Assembly (NCBI GenBank): GCA_050181835.1
Contig: JBFXCU010000011.1
Location: 20,978-84,977 of the forward strand
From: CAILZL01 sp050181835
Lineage (GTDB): Bacteria > Pseudomonadota > Gammaproteobacteria > Steroidobacterales > Steroidobacteraceae
Direction of reading: 5' to 3'
DNA length: 64,000 nucleotides
Shown: one piece after another, positions 34,610 through 44,050 of the stretch
Numbering within the stretch: the stretch's first letter is position 1
Layout: each line of letters starts with the position of its first letter
The notes under the pieces: model-generated
What the model was told of the DNA's origin: nothing
The model's input: only the letters and a program-made list of their open reading frames with translations
Databases searched by the model: none
Translations under genes and position numbers: made by a program

Positions 34610-37392
34610 TGGCGGACAGCTCCCCACCTCTGGTAGCGCGTCGAAATAGTCTGCAGTTTCGTTTCTTGCTGACCGTGCTTATCGGTGCACTGCTATTCTC
34701 GGTTATAGCTGGCTGGTTCGCCTACCGGCTCGGACACGAACGAGCCTTGACTAATAGCCGCAGCACTATGGAAGACTTGGCGCTTTCTCTGGAAAAGACC
34801 TTGGCGGTGGGTGTCTATGTGCAAGACACCCTGTTGCTCAAAGAAGTCGTCGACGGACTGGCGCAGAACGCGCTGATCAATGCGGCCGAGGTGTATGACA
34901 CAAACGGCAAGATGCTGGCTGCAGTCGGCACTGCTAATGCAGAGACAACACACACGAGCAAGATTGCGCAGAATGGGCATATTGATAACTTGGAAGATAT
35001 CGAGCGGCCGCTGGTCTCGCCTTTTGATCGCTCCGAGCAAATCGGCACGTTACATGTACACAGCGACAGGGAACACATCGCTGCTGACGCTAATCGGCAA
35101 GCACTCACTCTGGCTGGCATCATGGTCAGTCAGATAATAGTGGTAGCACTGTTGCTGTACTTTGCTGCTCAACGACTGGTTTCACGACCGATAGTCACCC
35201 TGACGCAGCGACTAAAAAGTATTCAGCCTGGCACTACGCAACGACTAACGCTGCCGAGACGACAACAGGATCGGTATAACGAAATTGGCGTACTGATCAA
35301 CAGTGCCAATAACTTGTTAGATGCCACCGCCGCTGCGCTGGAAAGTGAACGCAAGGCGCGTAGTGAAATCGAGTTGACGGTGCAACACCGCACCGCTGAA
35401 CTGCGCACTGCCAAAGAACTCGCCGAGCAGGCCAACATAGCCAAATCGCAGTTCCTCGCCACCATGAGCCATGAAATTCGCACCCCCATGAACGGTGTGC
35501 TGGGTATGAATGAATTACTGATAGACAGTACGTTGCAACCACAGCAACGAGTGTGGGCAGAAGCCGTACAAACTTCAGGCCACCACCTGCTGAATGTCAT
35601 CAATGACATTCTGGATTTCTCAAAATCAGAATCAGGGCGATTAGAACTGGAGTCTGTCGACTTCAGTCTGGCTGATGTCGTCGAAGATGTGCTGACAATG
35701 TTCGCTCATGCAGCAGACTCCAAGGGCCTGAAACTGGCAGCACAGTTCACCCCTCATGACGCACCACTCACACTGCGTGGCGACCCGTTTCGCCTACGCC
35801 AAATAATCGCGAACTTGGTTAATAACGCGATCAAATTCACTACCACAGGTGAAGTGATGGTACAGGTTACGGTTCTGGAACAGATCAACAATGAGGTGTC
35901 GTTACAAATCAGCGTCAAGGATACCGGCATGGGCATTCCGATAGCAGCCCAAGAAAAGATATTTAATCACTTCTCACAGGCTGACGGCTCAACCACACGC
36001 CGGTACGGCGGCACCGGTCTGGGTCTGGCCATCTGCCAAAGCCTGGTGGGGTTGATGGGTGGTAGCATCCGCGTCGACAGCTTACCGGGGTCTGGGGCTA
36101 ACTTTATCGTTGAACTGCACCTACTGATGGCGAGCACTGCAGTCGAACCGTTGACACCTACTGCCTTGCGCGACATAAAGGTACTGGTGGTCGATGACAA
36201 TCAGACCAACCGAGACATTCTGCAGCAGCAATTACAGGGCTGGGGCATGCGGGTATGCTGCGTTGAAAGCGGCGCCCAAGCCTTGCAAGCATTGCAACAC
36301 GCCATCCATACGTCTGACCGGTTCGACCTGGCGATTCTGGATATGCATATGCCCGGCATGGATGGACTGCAGCTTGCTGGCAACATTCAGTCACAACCCG
36401 AATTGCGCCAGACGCGCTTGATGATGCTCAGTTCAACTTATACCAGCACCAGTGACAGTGAGCGGATGCAGCTGGGCATCCTGCGCTACTTGAACAAACC
36501 GGTGCGGCGTGGAGACTTGCAACGTGCTCTCACAGGAATGCTGGTTAACGCAGCTGCCGACAACACCCGTCAGCCGCAGAGCACAATGCTATCAGGCAAG
36601 TTATGCGGCCATGTTTTACTAGTAGAAGACAACCCGATCAATCAGGCTCTTGCACAGGCAATGCTGACCAAGCTGGGTTTGCAATGGCAAGTGGCGAACG
36701 ACGGTGCCGAAGCCGTCGAGTGGGTAAAAAAAGCCGACTTCGATCTCATCCTCATGGATTGCCAAATGCCGATCATGGATGGCTATCAGGCCACCACTGC
36801 TATCCGCAACCTGCCCAACAGTCGCGGTGCGCAGGTGCCTATCGTCGCGTTGACGGCTAACGCTATGCAGGGTGACGAACAGTTGTGCCTGAATGCCGGC
36901 ATGAATGACTTTATGGCGAAGCCATATACCCTGATGCAACTATACACCAAATTAGGCAGTTGGCTGGACAGCGCCCCAACCATAGTCGATGCGATACCAA
37001 TCACATCAATACCCTCTGCACAGTTGGCAATAACAAGTCCAGCTATTAACCAGCGCACTATCGAGGACTTGCGTGAACTTGAGCAACCGGGCAGCACTGG
37101 CCTGAGAACGAAATTGCTTACCACATTCCTGCATTCAGCCGATGCCAATCTGGCACGGTTGGTAAGCGAGGTGGCCATAGGTAATGCCCAAGCCGTGTAC
37201 CAAGTAGCACATTCCATGAAATCCAGCGCTACCAATCTCGGTGCTGAACAATTGTCTAGCTGCTACCAGCAACTTGAGCAATGCGCACGTGAAGGTCAGA
37301 TTCACAATGCTTCGCAGTTAATCGAACAGCTGCAGTTTGAACAGCAGCGCGCACTGCAGGAGCTGCGTCAGCTATTAAAAGAATTCGCATAA
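34609..37392 (+). CDS. Unorthodox hybrid sensor histidine kinase (HAMP-HisKA-HATPase-REC-REC-HPt)
   Basis: A 927-residue inner-membrane kinase. First membrane segment about 18-37, periplasmic part about 40-165, second segment about 168-188, HAMP to about 240, then the H-box ATMSHEIRTPMNG (His288), N-box LVNNAIKF, G1 DTGMGI and G2 GGTGLGLAI. Two receivers follow, with Asp578 (LDMHMPGMDG) and Asp717 (LMDCQMPIMDGY), and a C-terminal HPt domain with His868 (VAHSMKSSATNLG). The layout is that of BarA-type phosphorelay kinases with an extra receiver. No DNA-binding regulator is adjacent. The start overlaps the binding-protein stop by one base; an upstream start at 34447 would read through that gene in another frame. 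Confidence 0.92.
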   Translation: MADSSPPLVARRNSLQFRFLLTVLIGALLFSVIAGWFAYRLGHERALTNSRSTMEDLALSLEKTLAVGVYVQDTLLLKEVVDGLAQNALINAAEVYDTNGKMLAAVGTANAETTHTSKIAQNGHIDNLEDIERPLVSPFDRSEQIGTLHVHSDREHIAADANRQALTLAGIMVSQIIVVALLLYFAAQRLVSRPIVTLTQRLKSIQPGTTQRLTLPRRQQDRYNEIGVLINSANNLLDATAAALESERKARSEIELTVQHRTAELRTAKELAEQANIAKSQFLATMSHEIRTPMNGVLGMNELLIDSTLQPQQRVWAEAVQTSGHHLLNVINDILDFSKSESGRLELESVDFSLADVVEDVLTMFAHAADSKGLKLAAQFTPHDAPLTLRGDPFRLRQIIANLVNNAIKFTTTGEVMVQVTVLEQINNEVSLQISVKDTGMGIPIAAQEKIFNHFSQADGSTTRRYGGTGLGLAICQSLVGLMGGSIRVDSLPGSGANFIVELHLLMASTAVEPLTPTALRDIKVLVVDDNQTNRDILQQQLQGWGMRVCCVESGAQALQALQHAIHTSDRFDLAILDMHMPGMDGLQLAGNIQSQPELRQTRLMMLSSTYTSTSDSERMQLGILRYLNKPVRRGDLQRALTGMLVNAAADNTRQPQSTMLSGKLCGHVLLVEDNPINQALAQAMLTKLGLQWQVANDGAEAVEWVKKADFDLILMDCQMPIMDGYQATTAIRNLPNSRGAQVPIVALTANAMQGDEQLCLNAGMNDFMAKPYTLMQLYTKLGSWLDSAPTIVDAIPITSIPSAQLAITSPAINQRTIEDLRELEQPGSTGLRTKLLTTFLHSADANLARLVSEVAIGNAQAVYQVAHSMKSSATNLGAEQLSSCYQQLEQCAREGQIHNASQLIEQLQFEQQRALQELRQLLKEFA

Positions 37393-37486
37393 CAAAATAG
37401 CACAAGCGTAGCGGTTGTCGATGATGAAGCCGTTGCGATAACTGCCTCCGGCTAGCAATGCGCGCACTAATTATGCACTCTGAGTA

Positions 37487-38272
37487 TCACGGATCAGGTG
37501 TGATTTCCGACCGTATGACAGCAGCTCGTAGTTCATGCAATTTGGTTTTGATAATGCGGGTGTTGTCTGGCCCCATGCGCAACAAAGTTTTCTGACCGGC
37601 GGAACGAGCTTCCAGCTCAGGGTCAGAAAACTCATAGAATACGTTGGGTTGCACCAAGTGAATGGGACCGACCAATTCCGGGGTATCTAACAAGTTGTCG
37701 ATGGTTTGCACCAGACGGTCGTTGAAATAACCTTGTGGATAGCCGAGACGCCGATAAGCTTCTTGGAACAGCGCATAGTGCTGACGATACCAGTTAGCAA
37801 CAGTATTGATATCGGCGGATTCGATCAAGCCCATGATCATTCGATAGCGCGCATAGTTATCTGTCGACAACACTCGATCCGTCTCATCGCCACTGACCAC
37901 AAAGCTGCCAGGTGTGGCGCGAACGGGCCGCAAGGTGACGGTCAGTTTGCTACGCGGTAAGTTGTCCACGGTGGCAACGATGTGACGAATAATTTGCGTG
38001 GGGATCAACAGCTCAGCAAGAGTTGCCTTACTCAACAGTTTTTCCAGCGAAGCTTGAACCCATGTATCGCTATCACTCAGTGTCGGTAATGGCTCTACTT
38101 CAGTATGGTCAGCAGACAAAGGATAGTGAATCGCTGCTGCCGACGAAGACACTTCCGTAACGTCGGTTTCCACTGTGGGCGACGTTTGCAGCGTTTCATC
38201 CATGAAATACCAGCACGCCCCAGCACCGCCAATCACGATCACCGGAATCAACCACTTCAAATACGCCTGCAT
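37487..38272 (-). CDS. DUF3014 protein
   Basis: A 261-residue membrane-anchored protein of unknown function: one N-terminal membrane segment (about 6-24), a low-complexity linker (30-65) and a soluble domain with PLPTLSDSDTWVQASLEKLL, DNYARYRMIMGLIESADINTVANWYRQHYALFQEAYRRLGYPQGYFNDRLV and VQPNVFYEFSDPELEARSAGQKTLLRMG as DUF3014 landmarks. It lies 150 bp downstream of the acvB gene on the same strand and converges with the hybrid kinase gene. Confidence 0.82.
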   Translation of the reverse strand: MQAYLKWLIPVIVIGGAGACWYFMDETLQTSPTVETDVTEVSSSAAAIHYPLSADHTEVEPLPTLSDSDTWVQASLEKLLSKATLAELLIPTQIIRHIVATVDNLPRSKLTVTLRPVRATPGSFVVSGDETDRVLSTDNYARYRMIMGLIESADINTVANWYRQHYALFQEAYRRLGYPQGYFNDRLVQTIDNLLDTPELVGPIHLVQPNVFYEFSDPELEARSAGQKTLLRMGPDNTRIIKTKLHELRAAVIRSEITPDP

Positions 38273-38422
38273 AAACCCTCCCCATCTGTCTTGCTGACAA
38301 GATCGGTCAAACAGAGTTCCAGCTTATTTAGGCCGATTGGCACCGCCCAGCCAAAGCCAGTATCCAATACATAGCGTAGTTATCCGCTGCTTGATAACAA
38401 AGACAATGGTCATTTGTCGTGC

Positions 38423-39892
38423 TTAACGACTCGTTACCCTGGATCGCTCGCCCAACCATGCACGCACGATGGCGGCATGATCATCATTGCAATCATGTCC
38501 ACCGGGCAGCTCGACAACTTTCGCCAAGTTGGCCGGTAACTGGCGGCAAAACGACTCATCGTCGTCGCGACCATATACGCAGGTCACCGGAATACCAGCA
38601 GCAGCGAGCTTATCCAACTGCGGTTTCACCTCTGCCTCACCAACCACTTGCCCCAGCCAACCAGCCACATGAATTTCAAATGAGGTACGTGGCAACAACG
38701 ATAACAACCCGACAGAAATAATGCGCGCACGATCCGCAGCGGGTAGCGCGTTGATGATGGCAGGCAGCACATCAGCACCAAACGAGTACCCCAGCAATAT
38801 TATCCGTGGGCGCTGCCATACTTGCGAATAGTGCGCGATGAGTCGCGACAAATCTTTAGCCGCTTGTTCGGGTTTGCGCTCCTTCCAGAAGTATTGCAAG
38901 GAACTGAGCGCAACCACTGAAACCCCTGCTGTGGCCAACTCATGCGCAACACCTTGATCAAGCTCTGCCCAGCCTCCATCGCCCGTTAATAGAATGGCAA
39001 GCTCGTCGCCAGCGCGAGTAGCGGGTACTTCCGTGATTGGCAGATCTTTGACCTCTGGTGCCAACCCAACTGGCCCTGATTTAGGCTGCAGAGTTTGATA
39101 CGCGCTGCTGAAAGCGGCATTCCATGTATGTTGATCACGAAAAAAATGATCTGTGTTAGGAAGGCTACGCAACTGCGTTGAATTTACCTGCGCACTAAAG
39201 CGCCGCGCCGTATCGATGCTGCAATACGGATCCTGCTCACCTTGCAGCACCACCCATTTTGCCGACAGTTGCTGCAATGGCTGCAGCTGCGAAGTCGGGC
39301 CGTCAATTGTTTTCACTGGCTTGCTAAGCGTGCCACGCGCACTGCACAACGACGCCTGTACATTCAATTCACTACAGAAGCCCATGCTTATGCCACCTTG
39401 GAAAGTGCCACGCGGCGCCTGCGCCAGCACGGCATAAATGAGCGCCGCACCCGATGAATATCCGACCAATACCGGTGACAGATAGCGTGGTATCGCCATG
39501 CGTTTTTCCATTGCATGGGCAAGGTCTTCAAAGTCAGCAGCCATGTATACACATTGATCTGCAGATTCATCCAGCAATTTCAGGTATGGCGCCGTCTCTA
39601 TACCGATGACGGCGCTACCGGCTTCGAGCAACGTCTGTGCCATGCGTAACATGAGAGGATCTTCCCAACCACCATCGCCAGCAGCAAGAATTGCAACGTC
39701 TTTAACAGCGGTTCGCGGCTGAAGCAATCGCACCACACCAAACCGTTCGAATGTTGCCATCATAGGCTTCGCCAGCGCAGCATTAGTCATCGCGCTCGGT
39801 GCAGCGTGCGCAGTACCACTGATTAACATACACACGCAACACGCGACCACCACAGACTGAACCAGAGGCAACACTACCCTGCTTATCATCAC
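38423..39892 (-). CDS. acvB: AcvB/VirJ-family periplasmic alpha/beta hydrolase
   Basis: A 489-residue exported protein (signal peptide ending near AHAA) made of two VirJ-like alpha/beta-hydrolase halves: the first with LAAGDGGWEDP and the nucleophile elbow GYSSGA, the second with LLTGDGGWAELD and GYSFGADV, then the catalytic His region PGGHDCNDDH. In Agrobacterium, AcvB hydrolyses lysyl-phosphatidylglycerol made by the MprF homologue encoded next to it. Here too it directly follows mprF, overlapping it by ATGA. The same role is a strong inference. Confidence 0.85.
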   Translation of the reverse strand: MMISRVVLPLVQSVVVACCVCMLISGTAHAAPSAMTNAALAKPMMATFERFGVVRLLQPRTAVKDVAILAAGDGGWEDPLMLRMAQTLLEAGSAVIGIETAPYLKLLDESADQCVYMAADFEDLAHAMEKRMAIPRYLSPVLVGYSSGAALIYAVLAQAPRGTFQGGISMGFCSELNVQASLCSARGTLSKPVKTIDGPTSQLQPLQQLSAKWVVLQGEQDPYCSIDTARRFSAQVNSTQLRSLPNTDHFFRDQHTWNAAFSSAYQTLQPKSGPVGLAPEVKDLPITEVPATRAGDELAILLTGDGGWAELDQGVAHELATAGVSVVALSSLQYFWKERKPEQAAKDLSRLIAHYSQVWQRPRIILLGYSFGADVLPAIINALPAADRARIISVGLLSLLPRTSFEIHVAGWLGQVVGEAEVKPQLDKLAAAGIPVTCVYGRDDDESFCRQLPANLAKVVELPGGHDCNDDHAAIVRAWLGERSRVTSR

Positions 39893-42486
39893 TTGCTCAC
39901 AATCTCACGCAGACCACCGGCAATCAGGCTGGTGACATCCAGTAATACCCGCGGTAATGCCAGCCCACCGGGTGCAGCGAGATAACGCGGTTCCCATATC
40001 GGTGAAAACTTTTCCTTGTAGCGTCGCAGGCCTTCAAAATTATAGAAATGCCCACCAACATCAAACATGAAGCTACCCATTCGATTCCACGCCGAAGCCA
40101 GGTAGTGCTGCTCCAGTCCGGACAAGGGTGCCATACCCAAGTTGAACCACTGATACCCCTGCGACTTACCCCATAACATCACTTCCACAAACAGATAATC
40201 CATCACACCACCACGTGGTGCATGCTGCGAATGGCGCATTAAATCCACTGATAGCTCTGCATGATTCGCAGTTGGCCATAGATTGGCAAATGCCACGATG
40301 TGTCCCTTTGAACGAACCACCGCGATAGGAAACTGAGCAAGATACGCTGCCGAAAAATAACCCACAGAAAAACGCTTCTCATTGACTGATTTGGCGCTAA
40401 GCCAGTCCTGGGAAATCACAGCCAACTCCTGCAATACACTCATATCAATGGGTGGCAGTAGAATTTCGCAGGTAGTGCCCTCGCGCTCTGCACGACGTCG
40501 TGCGGTACGGAACTCGCCACGGTGACTGCCTTCAAGACTGAAATCTGGCAACCAGACACGCGCTTCCTCGCCGAGCTTGAGAAGGGCCAGCCCCATATCG
40601 ACATACAGTGGCAAGAAATCAGGTGTCACCTGATAAAAGACGGTTAATCCGCCATGCTCATCTGACAATTCACGGAATGACCATGCTAATTCATAGGCGC
40701 GTTCATTGGCTTGCTGGGCATTCTCCCCCACGGCAACGATTGGATTACCCATCGATACCCAACTACGACCTGATACTTGGTACATCAGGAACGCATCCTG
40801 CTGTGGATGAATCAACAAATGTTTATCATGCAGCAATGCAAGGTTAGCGACCGCGTGCGGTGACTGCACCACAATGCGTTGTGCCTGCTGATACGCATCA
40901 GCATCTTCCGGTGGCCGTATGCGCACCCCGGGTAGCAACCAGTTATGCGCAACCAATGCGGCAACCAAGACACTCACCAGTAGTCCAGCACGCAGCATGC
41001 GCGGCGCATCGCCGAACCAAGCAAAGGTCCACCACAGTTCATTGGAATAATCGACACGGCGATGTGCTAACAGGCCAATCCATATCACCACACCGACAAT
41101 CATTGCAATGCCCAGCATCCATTGCACACTGGTGCGGCCTTCCATCAAGGCTGCCTTACGGTAGAAGGCGCCCTGTGCAACATAAAGTAAACCTGCGACC
41201 AACATCATGATGATCGCCTCTTCGTAATCCCAACCCTTTAACAGGGAAAAGATACTGCCGGCTACTAACAGCGCCAAGGCCAACTGCCAAGCCAGATACA
41301 CGCGACGCAGCAACGCATGCGACAGAATTACCAACCCTAATCCAGCGATACTGCCGAGCAAATGCGATAGCTCCAGAATCGACAATGGCAGTATCTCGCG
41401 TAACGCCAGTACCCGAGCACTGATGGCTGGAGTCGCGCCAGAAATCAGTAACAGGCTGCCCGCCACCAATACTGCGACACCAAGTACTTGTGGAGCGACC
41501 GCCGACAACCAGTCGCGCGCCACTCCTGCTACCTTGCGTACACGATGGCGTTGCAACCAGAATTCGTGCAGCGCGAGCATCATTGTCGCGATGAGCAATG
41601 GTCCCAAGTAGTAGATAACACGATAAGCCAACAATGAAGCCAGCAACTGATCCACCGGCACCTGTGGCAAGGCAAGCACAATCACGGATTCCAGCACCCC
41701 CAACCCACCGGGAACATTTGCAACCAATATCGCCACCACGCTCAATACGTAAATAGCGAGAAATGCTTGGTAAGAAACCATCGCCGAATCCGGCAACAAC
41801 ACAAACAAGCAAGCTGCTGCCAAACACAGGTCAAAGGCAGCGACAGCTATCTGGGCCACCGTCAGGCCAATACTTGGCAATACAAGCGTCCATTGCCACA
41901 GCACTAGCGGCTGGCGTTGCCGAGTGACCCACACGCAATAGGCCAGCAGGCCTGCAATCAATAGCCATGCCAGCAGTTGCACTATCACGATGGATAAATG
42001 CAGTAGTACGCTAGCTTCAGCGCTCTGCGTCAGTAACGAATAGGCAACAAGCGCAATAGATCCAAGTGCCGTTGTCAGTGCACAGAAACCACTGACCAGT
42101 GCCACATGAGTGGCTGGCACACCAACAGAACCATATAGTCGCAAGCGAATCGCCGCACCACTCAATGTCGCCAAGCCGATATTGTGGCCAATGGCAAAGG
42201 CAACAAACCCGGTCAACATGCTACGCAGGGAACTGACCGGTTGTTGCACATAGCGCAACGCCAGCAAGTCATAGCCAGTGAGCACCAAGTAACTGGCGAA
42301 CGCGAACAACACCGAAGTCCATATAGTGAATGTGGATAGCGCGCGTAGCTGCAGGAAAATATCGCGAAAATGGTAACCAGCCAGTGCCCGATGTAACAGT
42401 GTTAGTACCGTAATCAACACCAGCACTGATAACAGGGGCAGCAGATACTTCAGGCGGGAGCGCCAGGTCGTAGTTGATTCAGTCAC
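39889..42486 (-). CDS. mprF: Aminoacyl-phosphatidylglycerol synthase/flippase MprF
   Basis: An 865-residue bifunctional membrane protein. The N-terminal part (to about residue 520) has some twelve to fourteen membrane segments forming the flippase, including YVLSVVAILVANVPGGLGVLE. The C-terminal cytosolic part (about 540-865) is the DUF2156-type synthase that transfers an amino acid, usually Lys or Ala, from tRNA to phosphatidylglycerol, with HRGEFRTARRRAEREG and FNLGMAPLSGLEQ. The start is GTG at 42486 with a weak ribosome site. It modulates surface charge and resistance to cationic peptides. Confidence 0.92.
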   Translation of the reverse strand: MTESTTTWRSRLKYLLPLLSVLVLITVLTLLHRALAGYHFRDIFLQLRALSTFTIWTSVLFAFASYLVLTGYDLLALRYVQQPVSSLRSMLTGFVAFAIGHNIGLATLSGAAIRLRLYGSVGVPATHVALVSGFCALTTALGSIALVAYSLLTQSAEASVLLHLSIVIVQLLAWLLIAGLLAYCVWVTRQRQPLVLWQWTLVLPSIGLTVAQIAVAAFDLCLAAACLFVLLPDSAMVSYQAFLAIYVLSVVAILVANVPGGLGVLESVIVLALPQVPVDQLLASLLAYRVIYYLGPLLIATMMLALHEFWLQRHRVRKVAGVARDWLSAVAPQVLGVAVLVAGSLLLISGATPAISARVLALREILPLSILELSHLLGSIAGLGLVILSHALLRRVYLAWQLALALLVAGSIFSLLKGWDYEEAIIMMLVAGLLYVAQGAFYRKAALMEGRTSVQWMLGIAMIVGVVIWIGLLAHRRVDYSNELWWTFAWFGDAPRMLRAGLLVSVLVAALVAHNWLLPGVRIRPPEDADAYQQAQRIVVQSPHAVANLALLHDKHLLIHPQQDAFLMYQVSGRSWVSMGNPIVAVGENAQQANERAYELAWSFRELSDEHGGLTVFYQVTPDFLPLYVDMGLALLKLGEEARVWLPDFSLEGSHRGEFRTARRRAEREGTTCEILLPPIDMSVLQELAVISQDWLSAKSVNEKRFSVGYFSAAYLAQFPIAVVRSKGHIVAFANLWPTANHAELSVDLMRHSQHAPRGGVMDYLFVEVMLWGKSQGYQWFNLGMAPLSGLEQHYLASAWNRMGSFMFDVGGHFYNFEGLRRYKEKFSPIWEPRYLAAPGGLALPRVLLDVTSLIAGGLREIVSK

Positions 42487-42541
42487 GATGATTTTGGTTG
42501 CTATCAGCAGGCATTATTCGCCGACTATTGTGGCGTATAAT

Positions 42542-43339
42542 CTAACCTGACGCCTGCGCTATTTTTTCAAGCAAGTCCAGCTGCTTTCGCTGCATATCCA
42601 GCAGCATAGTTCGCCATTCCTGATCGCGCAGCGTATCCAGCTTTTCGTGCAACGCAAGAATTTCAACCTCAGCCTTGAGATTAACTTCGTAGTCCAACCT
42701 AGCATTGATCCGATCTTTCTCAGACTGGCGATTCTGACTCATCAGAATAACTGGCGCTTGCGCTGCAGCAATACATGACAGAACAAGATTGAGCAAAATA
42801 AACGGATAGGGATCAAACGATCGAGAGGTCTCGCTGTTGTAAAGCATCCAGGCGATTAACACTGCAGCAAACAACCCCATGAACGCCCAGCTACCGCCAA
42901 ATGCAGCAATTCGGTCAGCGGCGCGCTGCCCCAGTGTGGCATGAGCGCGATCCACCATATTCGCATCTCTGGCAATCGGCTGCCGACTCAGAAATTTTCT
43001 AATGACATGCTGCTCGCGCTCACCTAGGCCACTCAGGTTGGGCACTTTATCTGCCATATCGTTGGTGGCAAGAATGAGTCGATGAGCCTTTTGCGTTGCC
43101 CGCAATACAAGATACATCAGGGTGATCGTGCCAACCGCACCGATTAATGCCGCCGCAATATGCATCAAGTCCGACTCGGGTATGGTGATACCTATGTATC
43201 GAAACAGTGAACCACTAATTAGCCCACCGAGACTGCCCAATGCCAGCTCCGCACCGAGGCTTATGCGAACGTTACTAATAACCAGCCGGGCCACCACACC
43301 CGCAGCCAGACCCGTCAATAACCAATGCCATACGTGCAT
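42542..43339 (-). CDS. GlsB/YeaQ-like membrane hairpins fused to a DUF1003 domain
   Basis: A 265-residue protein with two recognisable halves. The first (about 1-80) has WHWLLTGLAAGVVARLV and ALGSLGGLISGSLFRYIGI, resembling the small GlsB/YeaQ/YmgE (transglycosylase-associated) membrane proteins. The second is DUF1003: LGQRAADRIAAFGGSWAFMGLFAAVLIAWM, FDPYPFILLNLVLSCIAAAQAPVILMSQNRQ, and a long C-terminal coiled coil. DUF1003 function is unknown. ATG 43339 has GGAG eight bases upstream; a GTG at 43348 is also possible. Confidence 0.8.
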   Translation of the reverse strand: MHVWHWLLTGLAAGVVARLVISNVRISLGAELALGSLGGLISGSLFRYIGITIPESDLMHIAAALIGAVGTITLMYLVLRATQKAHRLILATNDMADKVPNLSGLGEREQHVIRKFLSRQPIARDANMVDRAHATLGQRAADRIAAFGGSWAFMGLFAAVLIAWMLYNSETSRSFDPYPFILLNLVLSCIAAAQAPVILMSQNRQSEKDRINARLDYEVNLKAEVEILALHEKLDTLRDQEWRTMLLDMQRKQLDLLEKIAQASG

Positions 43340-43421
43340 GATTGCCACTCCGAGTTGAGATTAATAACGCCTACAGTAACGAGCCGTCGTCTGCACGATA
43401 TGGTTATGGCGAAGATCATGG

Positions 43422-43850
43422 CTACTCGCCGCCGTTCCAGTATCGTTCCATTGCGATATAAAGATAGGAGGCCGACCAGCCGATCATCAATATGCCATTT
43501 AAAGCCTCTGCACCGACCAAGAGCCGGATTGAACCGCGCGGTACAATGTCGACAAATCCTAACGAGGTATAGGCTTCAGCCGAAAAGTAAAAACAATTCA
43601 CCAATGAGAATCCGTCTGCACCGAGCAGTGTGCCAACGTTTGCGTAGCTAACTAGAAAATAGATCAGAAATCCGTACAGGTATATTTGTATGGCATGCGA
43701 GGTAAGCGCTACAAAAACAACGGCCAGCAGCTTGCTACGTCGTGGAACCCCAAGCTTTGGCAGCGTATTGCTAAGCACTCCAAGAATTTCAAAGTGAATC
43801 AGTGTCGTCGTTGCTATAGCCAGCAGGCATGAAACGATGACAGTGAACAT
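43422..43850 (-). CDS. Small two-transmembrane ion-channel-like protein (Ion_trans_2 type)
   Basis: A 142-residue membrane protein with three to four hydrophobic segments and a pore-loop-like segment FYFSAEAYTSLGFVD followed by a last helix, as in two-TM potassium channels. The selectivity filter reads TSLGFVD instead of the canonical T-V-G-Y-G-D, so ion specificity is doubtful. It lies 82 bp upstream of the DUF1003 fusion gene on the same strand. Confidence 0.72.
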   Translation of the reverse strand: MFTVIVSCLLAIATTTLIHFEILGVLSNTLPKLGVPRRSKLLAVVFVALTSHAIQIYLYGFLIYFLVSYANVGTLLGADGFSLVNCFYFSAEAYTSLGFVDIVPRGSIRLLVGAEALNGILMIGWSASYLYIAMERYWNGGE

Positions 43851-43995
43851 GATAGTAATTCCGGGATGTGGCTATTGCGAAGGTCTAGTTCATTGTGCCG
43901 ACCACATTATGCCGCCCAAGCATGGCGCTTCCTCACAGGAAGTGTATTAATTTTTTTTAACGACGACATCAACCGTACCAACCGCGACTAGTAAC

Positions 43996-44016
43996 AAAAA
44001 AAACGCAGTAGTGCGT
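43996..44016 (-). terminator. Rho-independent terminator after the HiPIP gene
   Basis: On the minus strand ACGCA (44016-44012) pairs with TGCGT (44007-44003) around a 4-nt loop and is followed by eight U residues (44003-43996). It lies 34 bp after the HiPIP stop in the right orientation. The stem is short (5 bp). The rest of the gap 43851-44050 shows nothing further. Confidence 0.65.
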
Positions 44017-44050
44017 GAAAAAACCTGCTGCAGGGTCAGACTAAATTGAC

